Below the pieces are notes generated by a model that saw nothing but the letters and a program-made list of their open reading frames with translations, did no database searches and was not told the DNA's origin. A DNA stretch of 64,000 nucleotides from CALZKI01 sp045124055 (lineage in GTDB: Bacteria > Bacillota > Clostridia > Lachnospirales > Lachnospiraceae). Where the stretch lies: positions 38,537-102,536 of the forward strand of contig JBGVKZ010000020.1 in the NCBI GenBank assembly GCA_045124055.1, given 5' to 3'. A program made the translations under genes and the position numbers. Below, in pieces: positions 8,653 through 17,197 of the stretch. Position 1 is the stretch's first letter, and each line of letters begins with the position of its first letter.

Positions 8653-10979
8653 AAATGGACAGGAATTCTTTTCTTTTTCCTACAAATATGCATAACTCCA
8701 TAACCCAAAAGTAACAGGCAAGAGAGGGCGGAAATGATTTCTGCAATTCTCCAATAGGTTGGTTCTACAAAGGCAATTTCCAAAGTTCCCAAAAATCCTG
8801 AAGGTATCGTAACGCGAATACAGTTATTAAAACCATTTGAAATGGTAAGCTGTTCTCCAGTTTCTACACATTTAGCAATATAGCCTTTGTAGGAAGTCAT
8901 TGGCACTTCCAAATAACCTTCCGCATTAGTATTTTCAACGTAACAGGAAAGACGAGTTCCTTCCTTTTCTACATTGGAGAAATTTAATCCTTCCGATGAT
9001 TCATATCGATTTTCTATAATATCTCGCAATAATGAGTCAGCAGGTAAATACTCACAGGAATATAGCTGCATAGAAGGTAACTCATAAGTGCCATACAAAC
9101 GATATGGGGTGGCTACGGAAAGGAAAGAATAGTAATACCAACCAACAGAAACAAGTGTTGTAATGCACAATGTAACTATTGCTAATGGCATAACAGGAAT
9201 ACTATGCTTTTCAGAAGCATAATCCATATCCGTACGCATAGTTAGTTGTTTTATGGTCAGGCAAGTGCCGATTGTGACTAACAATGTTCCGATAGAAATA
9301 AATCTCCATGGGAATTGGAGACTTGTAACTACTGCCTTTCCAATGGCTCCTAAAGAAGCCAGATAATCCCAAGGGAAATGATGAGTACTTAAAACAATGG
9401 CTAAAAGTCCGCACAAAAAGGTAAATAAAGTGAGACGATAGTATTTTCCCTGTCTTTCCTCTTTTGTGGAGGTAAACAGAAAGTAGCCACATACAAAAAA
9501 TCCAATAACTAATGGTAAACCAAGTCCGGCACTTACTTCGCCTATTAAACCAGAAGACGTATAATAACTACCACCTACGCCATCTTGCATAATGCCAAAA
9601 ACCTGAGTGAAATAAAGTCCCATACTTTGTACACTGGCCCCACTAAACTGGTCAGAAGTTATAATAAATTCTTCGGTAAAATAGTAATCCATAAAAGGAA
9701 CTAGGAAACCGATTGTTAATAGGAGCGTAAAAACGACGGTAAGACAAAGAGATAAAAATACTCGTTCTTTCCATAATCTTTTAAAGCAAACTACACAGGC
9801 GATAATAATAAAAATAGCAACCATTTCACAAGTTAAAATATGGGAGTAAATAATGCCTGCCAGTCCAATCGCCGGAAGAATCGCCTTTTTCCACCAGCCT
9901 TTTTTCTCGGTCATAGTCAATATCTGATACAAGCCTACAAAGATAAGCGGTAAAAACATCATTGCACAGTATTCACCTACGGCGGCTCTTGTATAGACAT
10001 TTAGCATACGATAGTAAGATAAAGTAAATAACATACTACCTATAAGCCCAATACGAGAACTATTAAAAAGCTTCTTAAAACTAAAGTAAGAAATCAGTGT
10101 GGTGGCAAGGTTTATCACTGCCACAAAGGTCATATAGGCTGATTGAACGGAAAAACCCATTAAACGCAGCAGGGCTGGAAAATACAACAGAATATCTCCA
10201 TAAAATACTCCCGTAGCATAGCCATAATCATATGCCCAAACAGGCTGAATTTTTACCGGAAATACGCCTTGGGATAGTCCTGCTTTAATGCCGTCAATAC
10301 GAAGCAAATGGAAGGGCAAATCATGTCCGATTGCCATATAATCTAAAAATAGCGGATAAGATGCTAAAAAGATGATAACACCCAAGCAAAATGCAGTTTT
10401 TCGTTTCGATAAAGCAGTAGTACAAATATAGTATCCAAAAGATAAAAGGATGCAAAGCCCTAGGGCATATACAAAGTCCTGCTTTGCCATATCGGTAGTT
10501 TCATGAATGGATAAACCCATTAATTCTATCGTTCCACCGCCTTGAAAATTGAGATTTAACATAACATCATCAGCATTACTACCGAGTCGAAGCTCAATAC
10601 AGGCTGTTTTTTGTTCTGTGGATAAGGTGGCGGAGTTCGTTTGAAACTGTGACACCGGCAGTGATATGCAAGTTGCACTAAAAGTATTACCGGCGGTGTC
10701 CGTGTTGTAGTCTATATATGCAACATAAGAACCTCTGGATAACTGTAAAGGTTCTGTGTAAACGATTGTACCAGCATCAGAATTTAGGTCATTAACGACT
10801 ATTTTTTCTTCGCTTATATCTGGTGACAGAGAATTTAATTCACTAATAAGAAAGGTTTCGCTATATAAGTTTGATTTTGTATGAAGAAAATTGCATACAG
10901 CAAAAGCAAGTATGATAATCTGAAGTACAACAACAATGATAAATGACTTTTTATTTTTTAAAGTTTTAAGTTGAAACAT
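8649..10979 (-). CDS. Large polytopic membrane protein, PTPS-related (PF10131-like)
   Basis: 776 residues if the second ATG (10979) is used, since GGGAG lies 7 nt before it; the first ATG (10985) almost touches the ribosome site. There is one N-terminal membrane segment, an extracytoplasmic beta-rich stretch (about residues 30-155), then about 11 membrane segments. The region after GHDLPFHLLRIDGIK (about residue 220), with later NVYTRAAVGEY, matches the 6-pyruvoyl-tetrahydropterin-synthase-related membrane family, which resembles GT-C/YfhO glycosyltransferases. The soluble beta-rich end (about residues 640-750) is followed by a last helix and a KKKR tail. A cell-envelope glycosylation role is inferred. 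Confidence 0.72.
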   Translation of the reverse strand: MFQLKTLKNKKSFIIVVVLQIIILAFAVCNFLHTKSNLYSETFLISELNSLSPDISEEKIVVNDLNSDAGTIVYTEPLQLSRGSYVAYIDYNTDTAGNTFSATCISLPVSQFQTNSATLSTEQKTACIELRLGSNADDVMLNLNFQGGGTIELMGLSIHETTDMAKQDFVYALGLCILLSFGYYICTTALSKRKTAFCLGVIIFLASYPLFLDYMAIGHDLPFHLLRIDGIKAGLSQGVFPVKIQPVWAYDYGYATGVFYGDILLYFPALLRLMGFSVQSAYMTFVAVINLATTLISYFSFKKLFNSSRIGLIGSMLFTLSYYRMLNVYTRAAVGEYCAMMFLPLIFVGLYQILTMTEKKGWWKKAILPAIGLAGIIYSHILTCEMVAIFIIIACVVCFKRLWKERVFLSLCLTVVFTLLLTIGFLVPFMDYYFTEEFIITSDQFSGASVQSMGLYFTQVFGIMQDGVGGSYYTSSGLIGEVSAGLGLPLVIGFFVCGYFLFTSTKEERQGKYYRLTLFTFLCGLLAIVLSTHHFPWDYLASLGAIGKAVVTSLQFPWRFISIGTLLVTIGTCLTIKQLTMRTDMDYASEKHSIPVMPLAIVTLCITTLVSVGWYYYSFLSVATPYRLYGTYELPSMQLYSCEYLPADSLLRDIIENRYESSEGLNFSNVEKEGTRLSCYVENTNAEGYLEVPMTSYKGYIAKCVETGEQLTISNGFNNCIRVTIPSGFLGTLEIAFVEPTYWRIAEIISALSCLLLLGYGVMHICRKKKRIPVHL

Positions 10980-10985
10980 TTGCAT

Positions 10986-11294
10986 TCTCCCAAAGATTTT
11001 TAATACGTTTAATTATAATCCAGGAAGGGTGGGAAGACAAGAGTGGAAAAGGGGAGAGTACGATTAAATATAATATTGGAAATTTATTTAGTAGCGAAGG
11101 AAATATCCCGGGAAAAGCTACAAAATTATTGCGTATGTTACAAAAGTTCAAATTTAGCCTATGCATCACTTCACCCACATTCGTCGGTGCCTTGTCTCCT
11201 ATGACATTTCTTGCATTTGGTGCGTCTGATTTTGGTAATGGTGTTGCTGAGGTGATAAAATTATCAAATATACTAATAGTTCCATCTTCATTAA
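10986..11294. other. Intergenic stretch with a possible coding remnant
   Basis: This roughly 310-bp gap between the SUKH gene and the membrane protein gene has no gene I can support. The minus strand holds a stop-free stretch (about 11040-11290, reading NARNVIGDKAPTNVGEVMHR in part) without start or ribosome site. It may be a decayed coding fragment such as a displaced toxin C-terminus, but this is weak. Confidence 0.3.
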
Positions 11295-11855
11295 TTAGTC
11301 AACTAATAGTTCTTCCTGTATCATACCCCCATATTTATCAATTTCTGCTTGCCACATTTTTTTTAACTCTTCCGTAATAATATTTCCTCTTCCTTTTGCA
11401 ACTAAAGCCTCTTCCCTCTCTTTGATTGTTCGTTGTGAAGCTTCACTGATTTTTTCACTCTTGCAACAAAGAACAAACTCCTTAAAATCCTCTGCAACAT
11501 ACTCTGCTTTATTTTCCTTTTCATGATCACAAAAATAGATCTTACCTATATTTTCATTATACAAGCCAATTACGATATAGTTCCCAAAAGAATCACAAGC
11601 AATAGGCAAAACATTATTTTCTAACCATACTCCTAATTCAATAGTATCCAAACTTAACTTAACATCACCTATACCAAAAAAACCTTTCACATCGGAAGTT
11701 ACTTTTCCCGCTTTAAATTTAGTTTTAGGTGTATAACCTCCATTATATTTATATAAGAATCTCCTATACTGAATAGGCAATATAATTCCACACTTTTTTT
11801 CCATATTTATTATCTTATCCTCTACATTACAATTCAAAAATTTTGATATTAACAT
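11295..11855 (-). CDS. SMI1/KNR4 (SUKH) family immunity protein
   Basis: 186 residues with GGAGG upstream. The order of elements is that of the SUKH superfamily: an N-terminal helix with CGIILPIQYRRFLYKYNGGY, a loop GFFGIGDV, LPIACDSFGNYIVIGL, GKIYFCDHE, and a C-terminal helical part AEDFKEFVLCC. It starts 15 nt after the stop of the LXG toxin gene, the standard toxin-immunity arrangement. SUKH proteins neutralise many nuclease toxins by direct binding, which fits the HNH-like toxin C-terminus. An extra helical tail of about 50 residues follows the SUKH core. Confidence 0.9.
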   Translation of the reverse strand: MLISKFLNCNVEDKIINMEKKCGIILPIQYRRFLYKYNGGYTPKTKFKAGKVTSDVKGFFGIGDVKLSLDTIELGVWLENNVLPIACDSFGNYIVIGLYNENIGKIYFCDHEKENKAEYVAEDFKEFVLCCKSEKISEASQRTIKEREEALVAKGRGNIITEELKKMWQAEIDKYGGMIQEELLVD

Positions 11856-11870
11856 TCTATTTATCCTCCA

Positions 11871-13739
11871 TTATTGATATAGGCTATATCCTCCGATATG
11901 TGTAAATTCCTGATGAATATTTTCATCTACTAATTGTAATATTCCATTTATAGTATCATGATGTACAACATAACCATCAGGAATTTCAGTAATTCCATAA
12001 TCTTCTTCTAATATAGCCATCATTTTATTTATGTCTTTACTTCTATCCCCTGAAAACCCTCCAATATCAACAAATTTAATTGTAGGATTTAAATATTTAT
12101 CAGGAAACTCAATATATCCATCTACATAAGGAACAGTATGACCAACTGCAGATGTATATATCCAAATTTGTTTACCATCAATATTCTGTATCTCAATTAA
12201 TCCCCCATTACTAAACCATTTTTTAATATCCGGCGAGTACTTGGGTTTGTTCTCTTGAACAAATTTAGTAATTCCCCCATTATACGCATCTTTCATTTCA
12301 TCCCAATTACTGAATTTATGAACATTTATATCTCCCACATTTATATGCTCATTACCTGCAAATCCGCCTTCTTCTATAAGACCTACCTTTGCTACATCGG
12401 GAGATACTAATGGGTTTGTTGAGCAGAGCAGATTATCAAACTTATTCCTTACTGTTCCTGCCATCAGGCCAAGCCCCATATTGAAACCAATATTTAAAAC
12501 TGTGGATTCTGCCACACCCATATCCCACTTTTCTACTCCATACTCTGTGAGAACTCCACTGGCAAAATCACAGGCCATATCTTCCCCGGTTTCCTTCAAA
12601 ACTGCCGTAGCCATTCCTGAAAGAGACGATGGAAACTTTCCTGTTTGCAAAAATATACTGGCACAGGTCATATTCAAACTTCCCCAGGCATCATACAACG
12701 TCTGATTCCCACAAAAATAGGTATCTCTGATTGGACTGAAGGCCTCCGTGGTAATGTCTCCGATACTCCCGTAATAAATGTCATAGCTACCTTCTGCCAC
12801 ATTGCTTAAGCCATAGGCGGTACTACATGTGCCTGTTACACCGCCTACAATACTTACCACTACTGGTGTGGCTGTCCCTGCTGTACAAACGATTGCTCCA
12901 ATTCCTATGGCTACTGCTACAACTCCTTCTAGGATTTTGGCAACCCCTTCCTCCTTGCGTTGCTCTGCCACCTTAGCTTCATAATCTGCAACCATTTGTT
13001 CATATACTTCCAAATGCTTTTCATATGCACTGGTGATTTTATCCTGATTATTCGCTAGATACGTGTTACTCACTTCTACTTTGTCATACAATTCCCAAAG
13101 AGAGAGATTGTCACAGTAACTACCGGGTACATAAGAAACTACCTGCGTTCCATTCAAAACATAGTTATCTATGGTGCTTTGCAAAGAGTCTAACAGGGCC
13201 TGCAAATCTCCTTTTAAAGTAGTATATTGACTTTCTTCATAACTGTCAATTTGGGCGTCGAGGGCGGTTATCTCATTTTTCACACCCTCTATGGTACTTT
13301 GTAAGACATATTTGGTGGGATTACTTAATGGGAAAATATCGCTTATGCTATTAAGGGATGTCTGAATACTGTTTGAGATAGTATCCAGCTGGACACTCTC
13401 TGTTTTTAACACCTCTTTTAATAGCATAAGATTCTCTTTGGGGATATTGGAGTAAATATATTCATCCATTTCATAGAAACCATCTTTGTATAACAAAAAG
13501 CTTGTCTGAAAAGCCTGTAACGCTGAAGTCAAAGCATAGAGTAGCGGGCCATGAACTTCCTGAAAGTATGTTTTTGCAGTATCTGCCGCCTTTCCCTGAA
13601 AGCATTCCATATTTATCACTTCATTGTATGCACGGTTCCATTCACTTAGTGCAGTATACCATTCATCGATTTTCACAGTCATATAATTATAAAACTGACT
13701 CATTGATTCATATTTTATGATATACGATTCCCCTGTCAT
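11871..13739 (-). CDS. LXG-domain polymorphic toxin with HNH-type nuclease C-terminus
   Basis: 622 residues with AGGAG upstream. Residues 1-230 are helical and match the LXG targeting domain, starting with YESMSQFYNYMTVKIDEWY and containing CFQGKAADTAKTYFQEVHGP. Residues about 265-325 are hydrophobic and glycine-rich (GVVAVAIGIGAIVCTAGTAT), a likely translocation or membrane segment. The last 40 residues carry HHDTINGILQLV, then IHQEFTHIGG, matching the HNH/WHH nuclease toxin family. LXG proteins are exported by the type VII (Esx/YukAB) pathway for contact-dependent competition. The usual small Lap chaperone genes are not upstream here. Confidence 0.88.
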   Translation of the reverse strand: MTGESYIIKYESMSQFYNYMTVKIDEWYTALSEWNRAYNEVINMECFQGKAADTAKTYFQEVHGPLLYALTSALQAFQTSFLLYKDGFYEMDEYIYSNIPKENLMLLKEVLKTESVQLDTISNSIQTSLNSISDIFPLSNPTKYVLQSTIEGVKNEITALDAQIDSYEESQYTTLKGDLQALLDSLQSTIDNYVLNGTQVVSYVPGSYCDNLSLWELYDKVEVSNTYLANNQDKITSAYEKHLEVYEQMVADYEAKVAEQRKEEGVAKILEGVVAVAIGIGAIVCTAGTATPVVVSIVGGVTGTCSTAYGLSNVAEGSYDIYYGSIGDITTEAFSPIRDTYFCGNQTLYDAWGSLNMTCASIFLQTGKFPSSLSGMATAVLKETGEDMACDFASGVLTEYGVEKWDMGVAESTVLNIGFNMGLGLMAGTVRNKFDNLLCSTNPLVSPDVAKVGLIEEGGFAGNEHINVGDINVHKFSNWDEMKDAYNGGITKFVQENKPKYSPDIKKWFSNGGLIEIQNIDGKQIWIYTSAVGHTVPYVDGYIEFPDKYLNPTIKFVDIGGFSGDRSKDINKMMAILEEDYGITEIPDGYVVHHDTINGILQLVDENIHQEFTHIGGYSLYQ

Positions 13740-13790
13740 TTTGAATTCTCCTATTTATATTTGTAGCATTCACAGTGTGTAGAATTTTAT

Positions 13791-13837
13791 AAAAAATAGG
13801 CAGTCACTTAGTCGCCTTTGCTTCATAAATGACTGCC
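13791..13837 (-). promoter_or_regulatory. Terminator-like hairpin in the toxin leader (possible attenuator)
   Basis: GGCAGTCA (13799-13806) pairs with TGACTGCC (13830-13837). On the minus strand the hairpin is followed at once by a U-rich tract (TATTTTTT), the layout of an intrinsic terminator. It lies between the toxin promoter and the toxin start, so it would stop transcripts before the gene unless read-through is allowed. Confidence 0.6.
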
Positions 13838-13901
13838 TTGTAATTTACCTATATTTTGTCCATTTCCGTTATCCCCTTTGATTACACCTTTTACGTTGTG
13901 T

Positions 13902-13930
13902 ATTATACTCTTTTTTCTAGGGGGTGTCAC
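13902..13930 (-). promoter_or_regulatory. Sigma-A-like promoter of the toxin/immunity operon
   Basis: On the minus strand, GTGACA (13925-13930) and TATAAT (13902-13907) are separated by exactly 17 nt. Transcription would start about 160 nt before the toxin gene, giving a long leader that includes the hairpin at 13799-13837. Confidence 0.65.
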
Positions 13931-13962
13931 GTTGTTTTTAGCAAAACCTAGAGTTAAATGTA

Positions 13963-13992
13963 TTTACATTGGTAAAAAAAGAGTAGTATAAT
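13963..13992 (+). promoter_or_regulatory. Promoter of the membrane protein gene at 14027
   Basis: TTTACA (13963-13968) and TATAAT (13987-13992) are separated by 18 nt, about 30 nt before the ribosome site. It is divergent from the toxin promoter. Confidence 0.55.
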
Positions 13993-14026
13993 TAAAAAAA
14001 TACACGTGATAAAGGGGGAATTTCAT

Positions 14027-14770
14027 ATGGAAGAATTCATTACTTATGTTGCTATTTTTCAGATAGTGACAGACATTTATGATTTACTAATTGGTTCAAC
14101 ATTAATTTTTGGAGCTTTAAAATGGCGAAAAGGATTATTGACTACAACAGCGTTTTACTGGGGAGTTGTTTTAGGGCTGATTAGTGGATTTCTTTTGGCC
14201 TATATGTTTGACGGAAACTATATAATCTTGTTAGTTTCAGTAGCTTTGGGTGCAATTCTTTTGCCGATTTTAACGTATACTGTTCCGGCTGTAAATCGAT
14301 TTGTGCTAAGTTTTATTGTCTCAATGAAATTATTGTATATGTTGACTACATATTTGTTTAAAGAAGGCAATATGGAATGGAATATGGCATTATTTATGCC
14401 ACTGATTGTAGCTACACTATTAGGTATAATTTTTATGTTTTTAAAGCGTTTTAGTGTTTTGCCATTTGCCATTGCATGCGTTTTCCTTGGAGCAAGTCAA
14501 GTTGCTCCGACAATAGCCAAATATGTAAATCAAATTATGTTTGGAATTACACAGGATGTTAGCTTGTTATTTGATCCACTTGATTTTATTTTTGCTTTAT
14601 TCAAAATAGAATTAACAGACGGAATCACATTATTAGTGCTAATTATTTTAATGTGTATAGGTATTCCGTATCAAATGAAGTATATAAAAAAACAAGGATA
14701 TAGCTACAGTACTCCTGTAATAGCTTTTGAGACGGATAATCCAAATATGCGTGGCAAGATTGTTGGATAG
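14027..14770 (+). CDS. Multi-pass membrane protein of unknown function
   Basis: 247 residues from ATG 14027 (AAAGGGGGA 8 nt upstream; an in-frame GTG at 14006 precedes the ribosome site). About seven hydrophobic segments are visible, with a short cytoplasmic tail ending RGKIVG. Glycine-containing segments such as YWGVVLGLISGFLLAYMF recall TM7S3/TM198-type proteins, but the match is loose. It is a single gene with its own promoter and terminator, and no function can be assigned. Confidence 0.6.
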   Translation: MEEFITYVAIFQIVTDIYDLLIGSTLIFGALKWRKGLLTTTAFYWGVVLGLISGFLLAYMFDGNYIILLVSVALGAILLPILTYTVPAVNRFVLSFIVSMKLLYMLTTYLFKEGNMEWNMALFMPLIVATLLGIIFMFLKRFSVLPFAIACVFLGASQVAPTIAKYVNQIMFGITQDVSLLFDPLDFIFALFKIELTDGITLLVLIILMCIGIPYQMKYIKKQGYSYSTPVIAFETDNPNMRGKIVG

Positions 14771-14872
14771 TAGTTTAAAAAAATGTGAGCTGAAAGGCAA
14801 AAAAGAATATACTACAAAAAGAATATTTAGATGATTTCTGGAGTGAAATACATACTTAGGAACAAAATGTAG

Positions 14873-14913
14873 AACAGCCTTATTTCATTGGGAATAGGGC
14901 TGTTTTATATTTT
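14873..14913. terminator. Intrinsic terminator between convergent genes
   Basis: AACAGCCTTATT pairs with AATAGGGCTGTT (ending 14904), followed by TTATATTTT. It serves the plus-strand membrane gene. Confidence 0.7.
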
Positions 14914-14924
14914 GTCATAGTTGA

Positions 14925-15491
14925 TTAATCTTTCCTTTGATGAAACAACTCTACGAAAAATTCCGCCATTTCTTCAGGGGATTCTTTCATACCATTTTCA
15001 AACCATGTAGCAGAAATTTCGGTAACGGATTTACTGATAGCAATGGCCAGATAACGTTCCTTTGGGGTTTTACATTGAAATAATTGTTCTGCAAGAGATT
15101 CTGCTTTAAAAACAAAACTATGTGGTACCTTTGCTTTAAGCAATAGACCAAAGGTGTCGCTTTTTTCTTTAATTAAATTGAACAAATCTAAATACCATGC
15201 TTTTGGATTACTTTCCAGTCGATAATCAGTAATAAAAGACGATAGAAAACTAAGGAGTTCATTCCCGATTTGGTCTAAAACATCTTCCTTGGAAGAATAG
15301 TTGCGATAAAAACCGGCTCTGGATACTCCAGAACGTTTGATAATGGAAGTTACAGTAATTTTATCAAAAGTTTCTACGGCTAATAGGGATAGGAGGGCAG
15401 TACAAATACAATCACGAGTCAGTTGATTGGACTCTATATTTGACATTCTTAAAACTTCTCTTTTTTTCAATTCTGTTTCCCTATTCTCCAT
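14925..15491 (-). CDS. TetR/AcrR family transcriptional regulator
   Basis: 188 residues from the ATG at 15491 (GGAGG 5 nt upstream). The N-terminal helix-turn-helix is clear: FDKITVTSIIKRSGVSRAGFYRNYSSKEDVL, about residues 41-71 of the chosen start, which is the TetR recognition-helix pattern. The C-terminal part is helical and would bind a ligand and dimerise, as in the TetR_C_7-type group. It is divergent from a CDP-alcohol phosphatidyltransferase gene, and a 31-bp palindrome overlapping that gene's promoter is the obvious operator. Lipid or membrane stress as signal is inference. Confidence 0.85.
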   Translation of the reverse strand: MENRETELKKREVLRMSNIESNQLTRDCICTALLSLLAVETFDKITVTSIIKRSGVSRAGFYRNYSSKEDVLDQIGNELLSFLSSFITDYRLESNPKAWYLDLFNLIKEKSDTFGLLLKAKVPHSFVFKAESLAEQLFQCKTPKERYLAIAISKSVTEISATWFENGMKESPEEMAEFFVELFHQRKD

Positions 15492-15570
15492 AAAAACCTC
15501 CGTAGTTTGACAAAATAGCACATCAGATGATACAAAAGTAAAAAGATGTGTTTAGTCCGAGACGAAAAAA

Positions 15571-15599
15571 TTGACTCTGCGAAGAAGTGGTGATACACT
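15571..15599 (+). promoter_or_regulatory. Promoter of the phosphatidyltransferase operon
   Basis: TTGACT (15571-15576) and TACACT (15594-15599) are 17 nt apart. The -10 box lies inside the left arm of the palindrome at 15592-15622, a classic repressor layout. Confidence 0.65.
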
Positions 15600-15622
15600 T
15601 GTCTAGTCTAGATAAATGTATC
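15592..15622. promoter_or_regulatory. 31-bp palindrome, probable TetR operator
   Basis: GATACA (15592) and TGTATC (ending 15622) flank the perfect inner palindrome TCTAGTCTAGA (15602-15612), all centred on 15607. It overlaps the -10 box and start region of the promoter and lies about 100 bp before the divergent TetR gene. Confidence 0.72.
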
Positions 15623-15676
15623 ATCTTATGGTGGAGAAGTCAAACAATTTTATTCAAAGATAGGAAAGGTGTGTAA

Positions 15677-16231
15677 ATGAAAAAAGAGTACTTTACAATT
15701 CCAAATTTATTAGGATATTTGAGAATTATGTTGTTACCGGTTTTTCTGTATTTTTATTATCACGCAGAAACATTAGAAGAGTATTTGGTGGCATTTTTGA
15801 TTCTGGCAGTTGCAATGCTGACAGATGTGTTTGACGGTATGATTGCACGAAAATTTAATCAGGTAACGGATTTTGGCAAAGCTTTAGACCCAATAGCTGA
15901 TAAATTGACGCAGGGTGTCTTGGCGATTGCGGTATCGTTTCACTATCCGCTGATTTTTCTCTTTATTGTTTTGTTTGTCGTTAAGGAAGTCTATATGGGA
16001 ATTATGGGGCTTTACATTATCAACAAGAAAAAGATTTGGATTGCGGCACAGTGGTTTGGTAAGGTGTCGACGGTGATTCTTGATGCGGGAATTTTTGCAT
16101 TACTGGTCTTTCCAAATTTGAATATCACAGTGGCAAATATTATGATTTTTTTTATGATGTTTATTTTAATTTTTTCACTGGTAAATTACATTTTTTATCA
16201 TAGAAAAGTTTTGAAAGAAAAAATGGCATAA
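15677..16231 (+). CDS. CDP-alcohol phosphatidyltransferase (PgsA-like)
   Basis: 184 residues with GAAAGG upstream. The family signature D-G-x2-A-R-x8-G-x3-D-x3-D is complete in DGMIARKFNQVTDFGKALDP followed by IAD, at about residues 55-78. There are about five membrane segments. These enzymes condense CDP-diacylglycerol with glycerol-3-phosphate or a related alcohol to make phospholipids at the membrane. The probable TetR operator in its promoter suggests this copy is conditional and not the housekeeping PgsA. It is followed closely by the CmpB-like gene. Confidence 0.85.
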   Translation: MKKEYFTIPNLLGYLRIMLLPVFLYFYYHAETLEEYLVAFLILAVAMLTDVFDGMIARKFNQVTDFGKALDPIADKLTQGVLAIAVSFHYPLIFLFIVLFVVKEVYMGIMGLYIINKKKIWIAAQWFGKVSTVILDAGIFALLVFPNLNITVANIMIFFMMFILIFSLVNYIFYHRKVLKEKMA

Positions 16232-16262
16232 GGTTTTCGGGGAGAGAAAGGACTTATTTGAT

Positions 16263-16874
16263 ATGAAGACAGAGGATGTCTATTCATTGTTTATGATTGT
16301 AGCGGTGATTTCCTTTTTGGGCTTTGTGGTGGAGAATGTCTGGATGGCAATTACAAAAGGGTATATAGATAACCGCAATATGATTTTTCCGTTTTTGATA
16401 GGATACGGAATTGCAGTTGTACTGATTTATTTCATTTTAGGGACCCCGAAGAAATTGTGGTTTTTAGGGAAAAATCTTGCAATTAAGAGCAAGGTTTCAA
16501 AGATTGTGACATACTTTGTAGGTGTAGTAATTTGCATTTGTATTGGCGAAATTCTGCTGGGTAAATTTGTGGAAAAAGTTTGTCATTTTAGCTGGTGGGA
16601 TTATACGAGGCTGCCGCTTCATATTACAAAATACACTTCCATTCCAACCAGCGTTGGATTTGCTATTTTAATTACTGCATTTATGTATTTTTGTTTTGAA
16701 CCATTATATTATTTTTTCCGAGATTGGAATAATAGTGTGTTAAAAGTAGTTGCACCTACGGTGATGATAGTTATGGTGGGAGATTTTCTTTATAATGGCT
16801 ATTTAATGTATAAGAATAAGGGAATGGTTCCAAGGTGGAAAATAGGTGTACGAAAAGCTCGCGAAATGCTATAA
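16263..16874 (+). CDS. Putative ABC-transporter-type permease (CmpB/PF06541-like)
   Basis: 203 residues with about six membrane segments. The region FLGFVVENVWMAITKGYIDNRN followed by FPFLIGYGIAVV resembles the CmpB putative permease family, where a short N-terminal helix and an NRG/NRN turn are conserved. No ATPase is nearby, so transport is doubtful. It lies 31 bp after the phosphatidyltransferase, presumably in the same TetR-controlled transcript. Function unknown. Confidence 0.65.
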   Translation: MKTEDVYSLFMIVAVISFLGFVVENVWMAITKGYIDNRNMIFPFLIGYGIAVVLIYFILGTPKKLWFLGKNLAIKSKVSKIVTYFVGVVICICIGEILLGKFVEKVCHFSWWDYTRLPLHITKYTSIPTSVGFAILITAFMYFCFEPLYYFFRDWNNSVLKVVAPTVMIVMVGDFLYNGYLMYKNKGMVPRWKIGVRKAREML

Positions 16875-16910
16875 TACGGAGTAAGTATGTATGGACGAGG
16901 TGATAAACAT

Positions 16911-17156
16911 ATGGAAAAGGAACTAAAAATGTCGGTATCTCCCATTTGCACAAAAGATGGGAAACAATATGCCTTTGTGTCCTTTGTAGATGGAAAACGT
17001 ATGGCAGAAGGCAAAATTCCAGATTGTAAAATCATCTCAAATCAGGGATTTTATGAAGATGAAATAGGACAGTTAGAAGCGTATATGAAAAAGGAACTAC
17101 CGAAGCTAAAAGATATGGCTGCGGGAGTGAATGTATTTGATGCATTTATGAAGTAA
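16911..17156 (+). CDS. Small conserved-looking protein of unknown function
   Basis: 81 residues from ATG 16911 (CGAGGTGA about 10 nt upstream; an in-frame ATG at 16887 lacks a site). It starts MEKELKMSVSPICTKDGKQY and has an alternating beta-helix composition with a C-terminal helix (EDEIGQLEAYMKKELPKL). No membrane segment or motif is recognised. It is the last gene of the operon before a strong bidirectional terminator. Confidence 0.6.
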   Translation: MEKELKMSVSPICTKDGKQYAFVSFVDGKRMAEGKIPDCKIISNQGFYEDEIGQLEAYMKKELPKLKDMAAGVNVFDAFMK

Positions 17157-17197
17157 AATGGCGTATGCTCTCAGAAATGAGGGCGTACGCCATTTTG
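17155..17197. terminator. Bidirectional terminator
   Basis: AAAATGGCGTATGCTCTCA pairs with TGAGGGCGTACGCCATTTT with a GAA loop. The A-rich and T-rich outer ends serve both the plus-strand operon and the minus-strand hydrolase. Confidence 0.85.

Noticed and set aside
11129..11377. Plus-strand ORF of 82 codons overlapping the SUKH gene end
   Set aside because: No ribosome site, overlaps the well-supported immunity gene on the other strand and has no family features.
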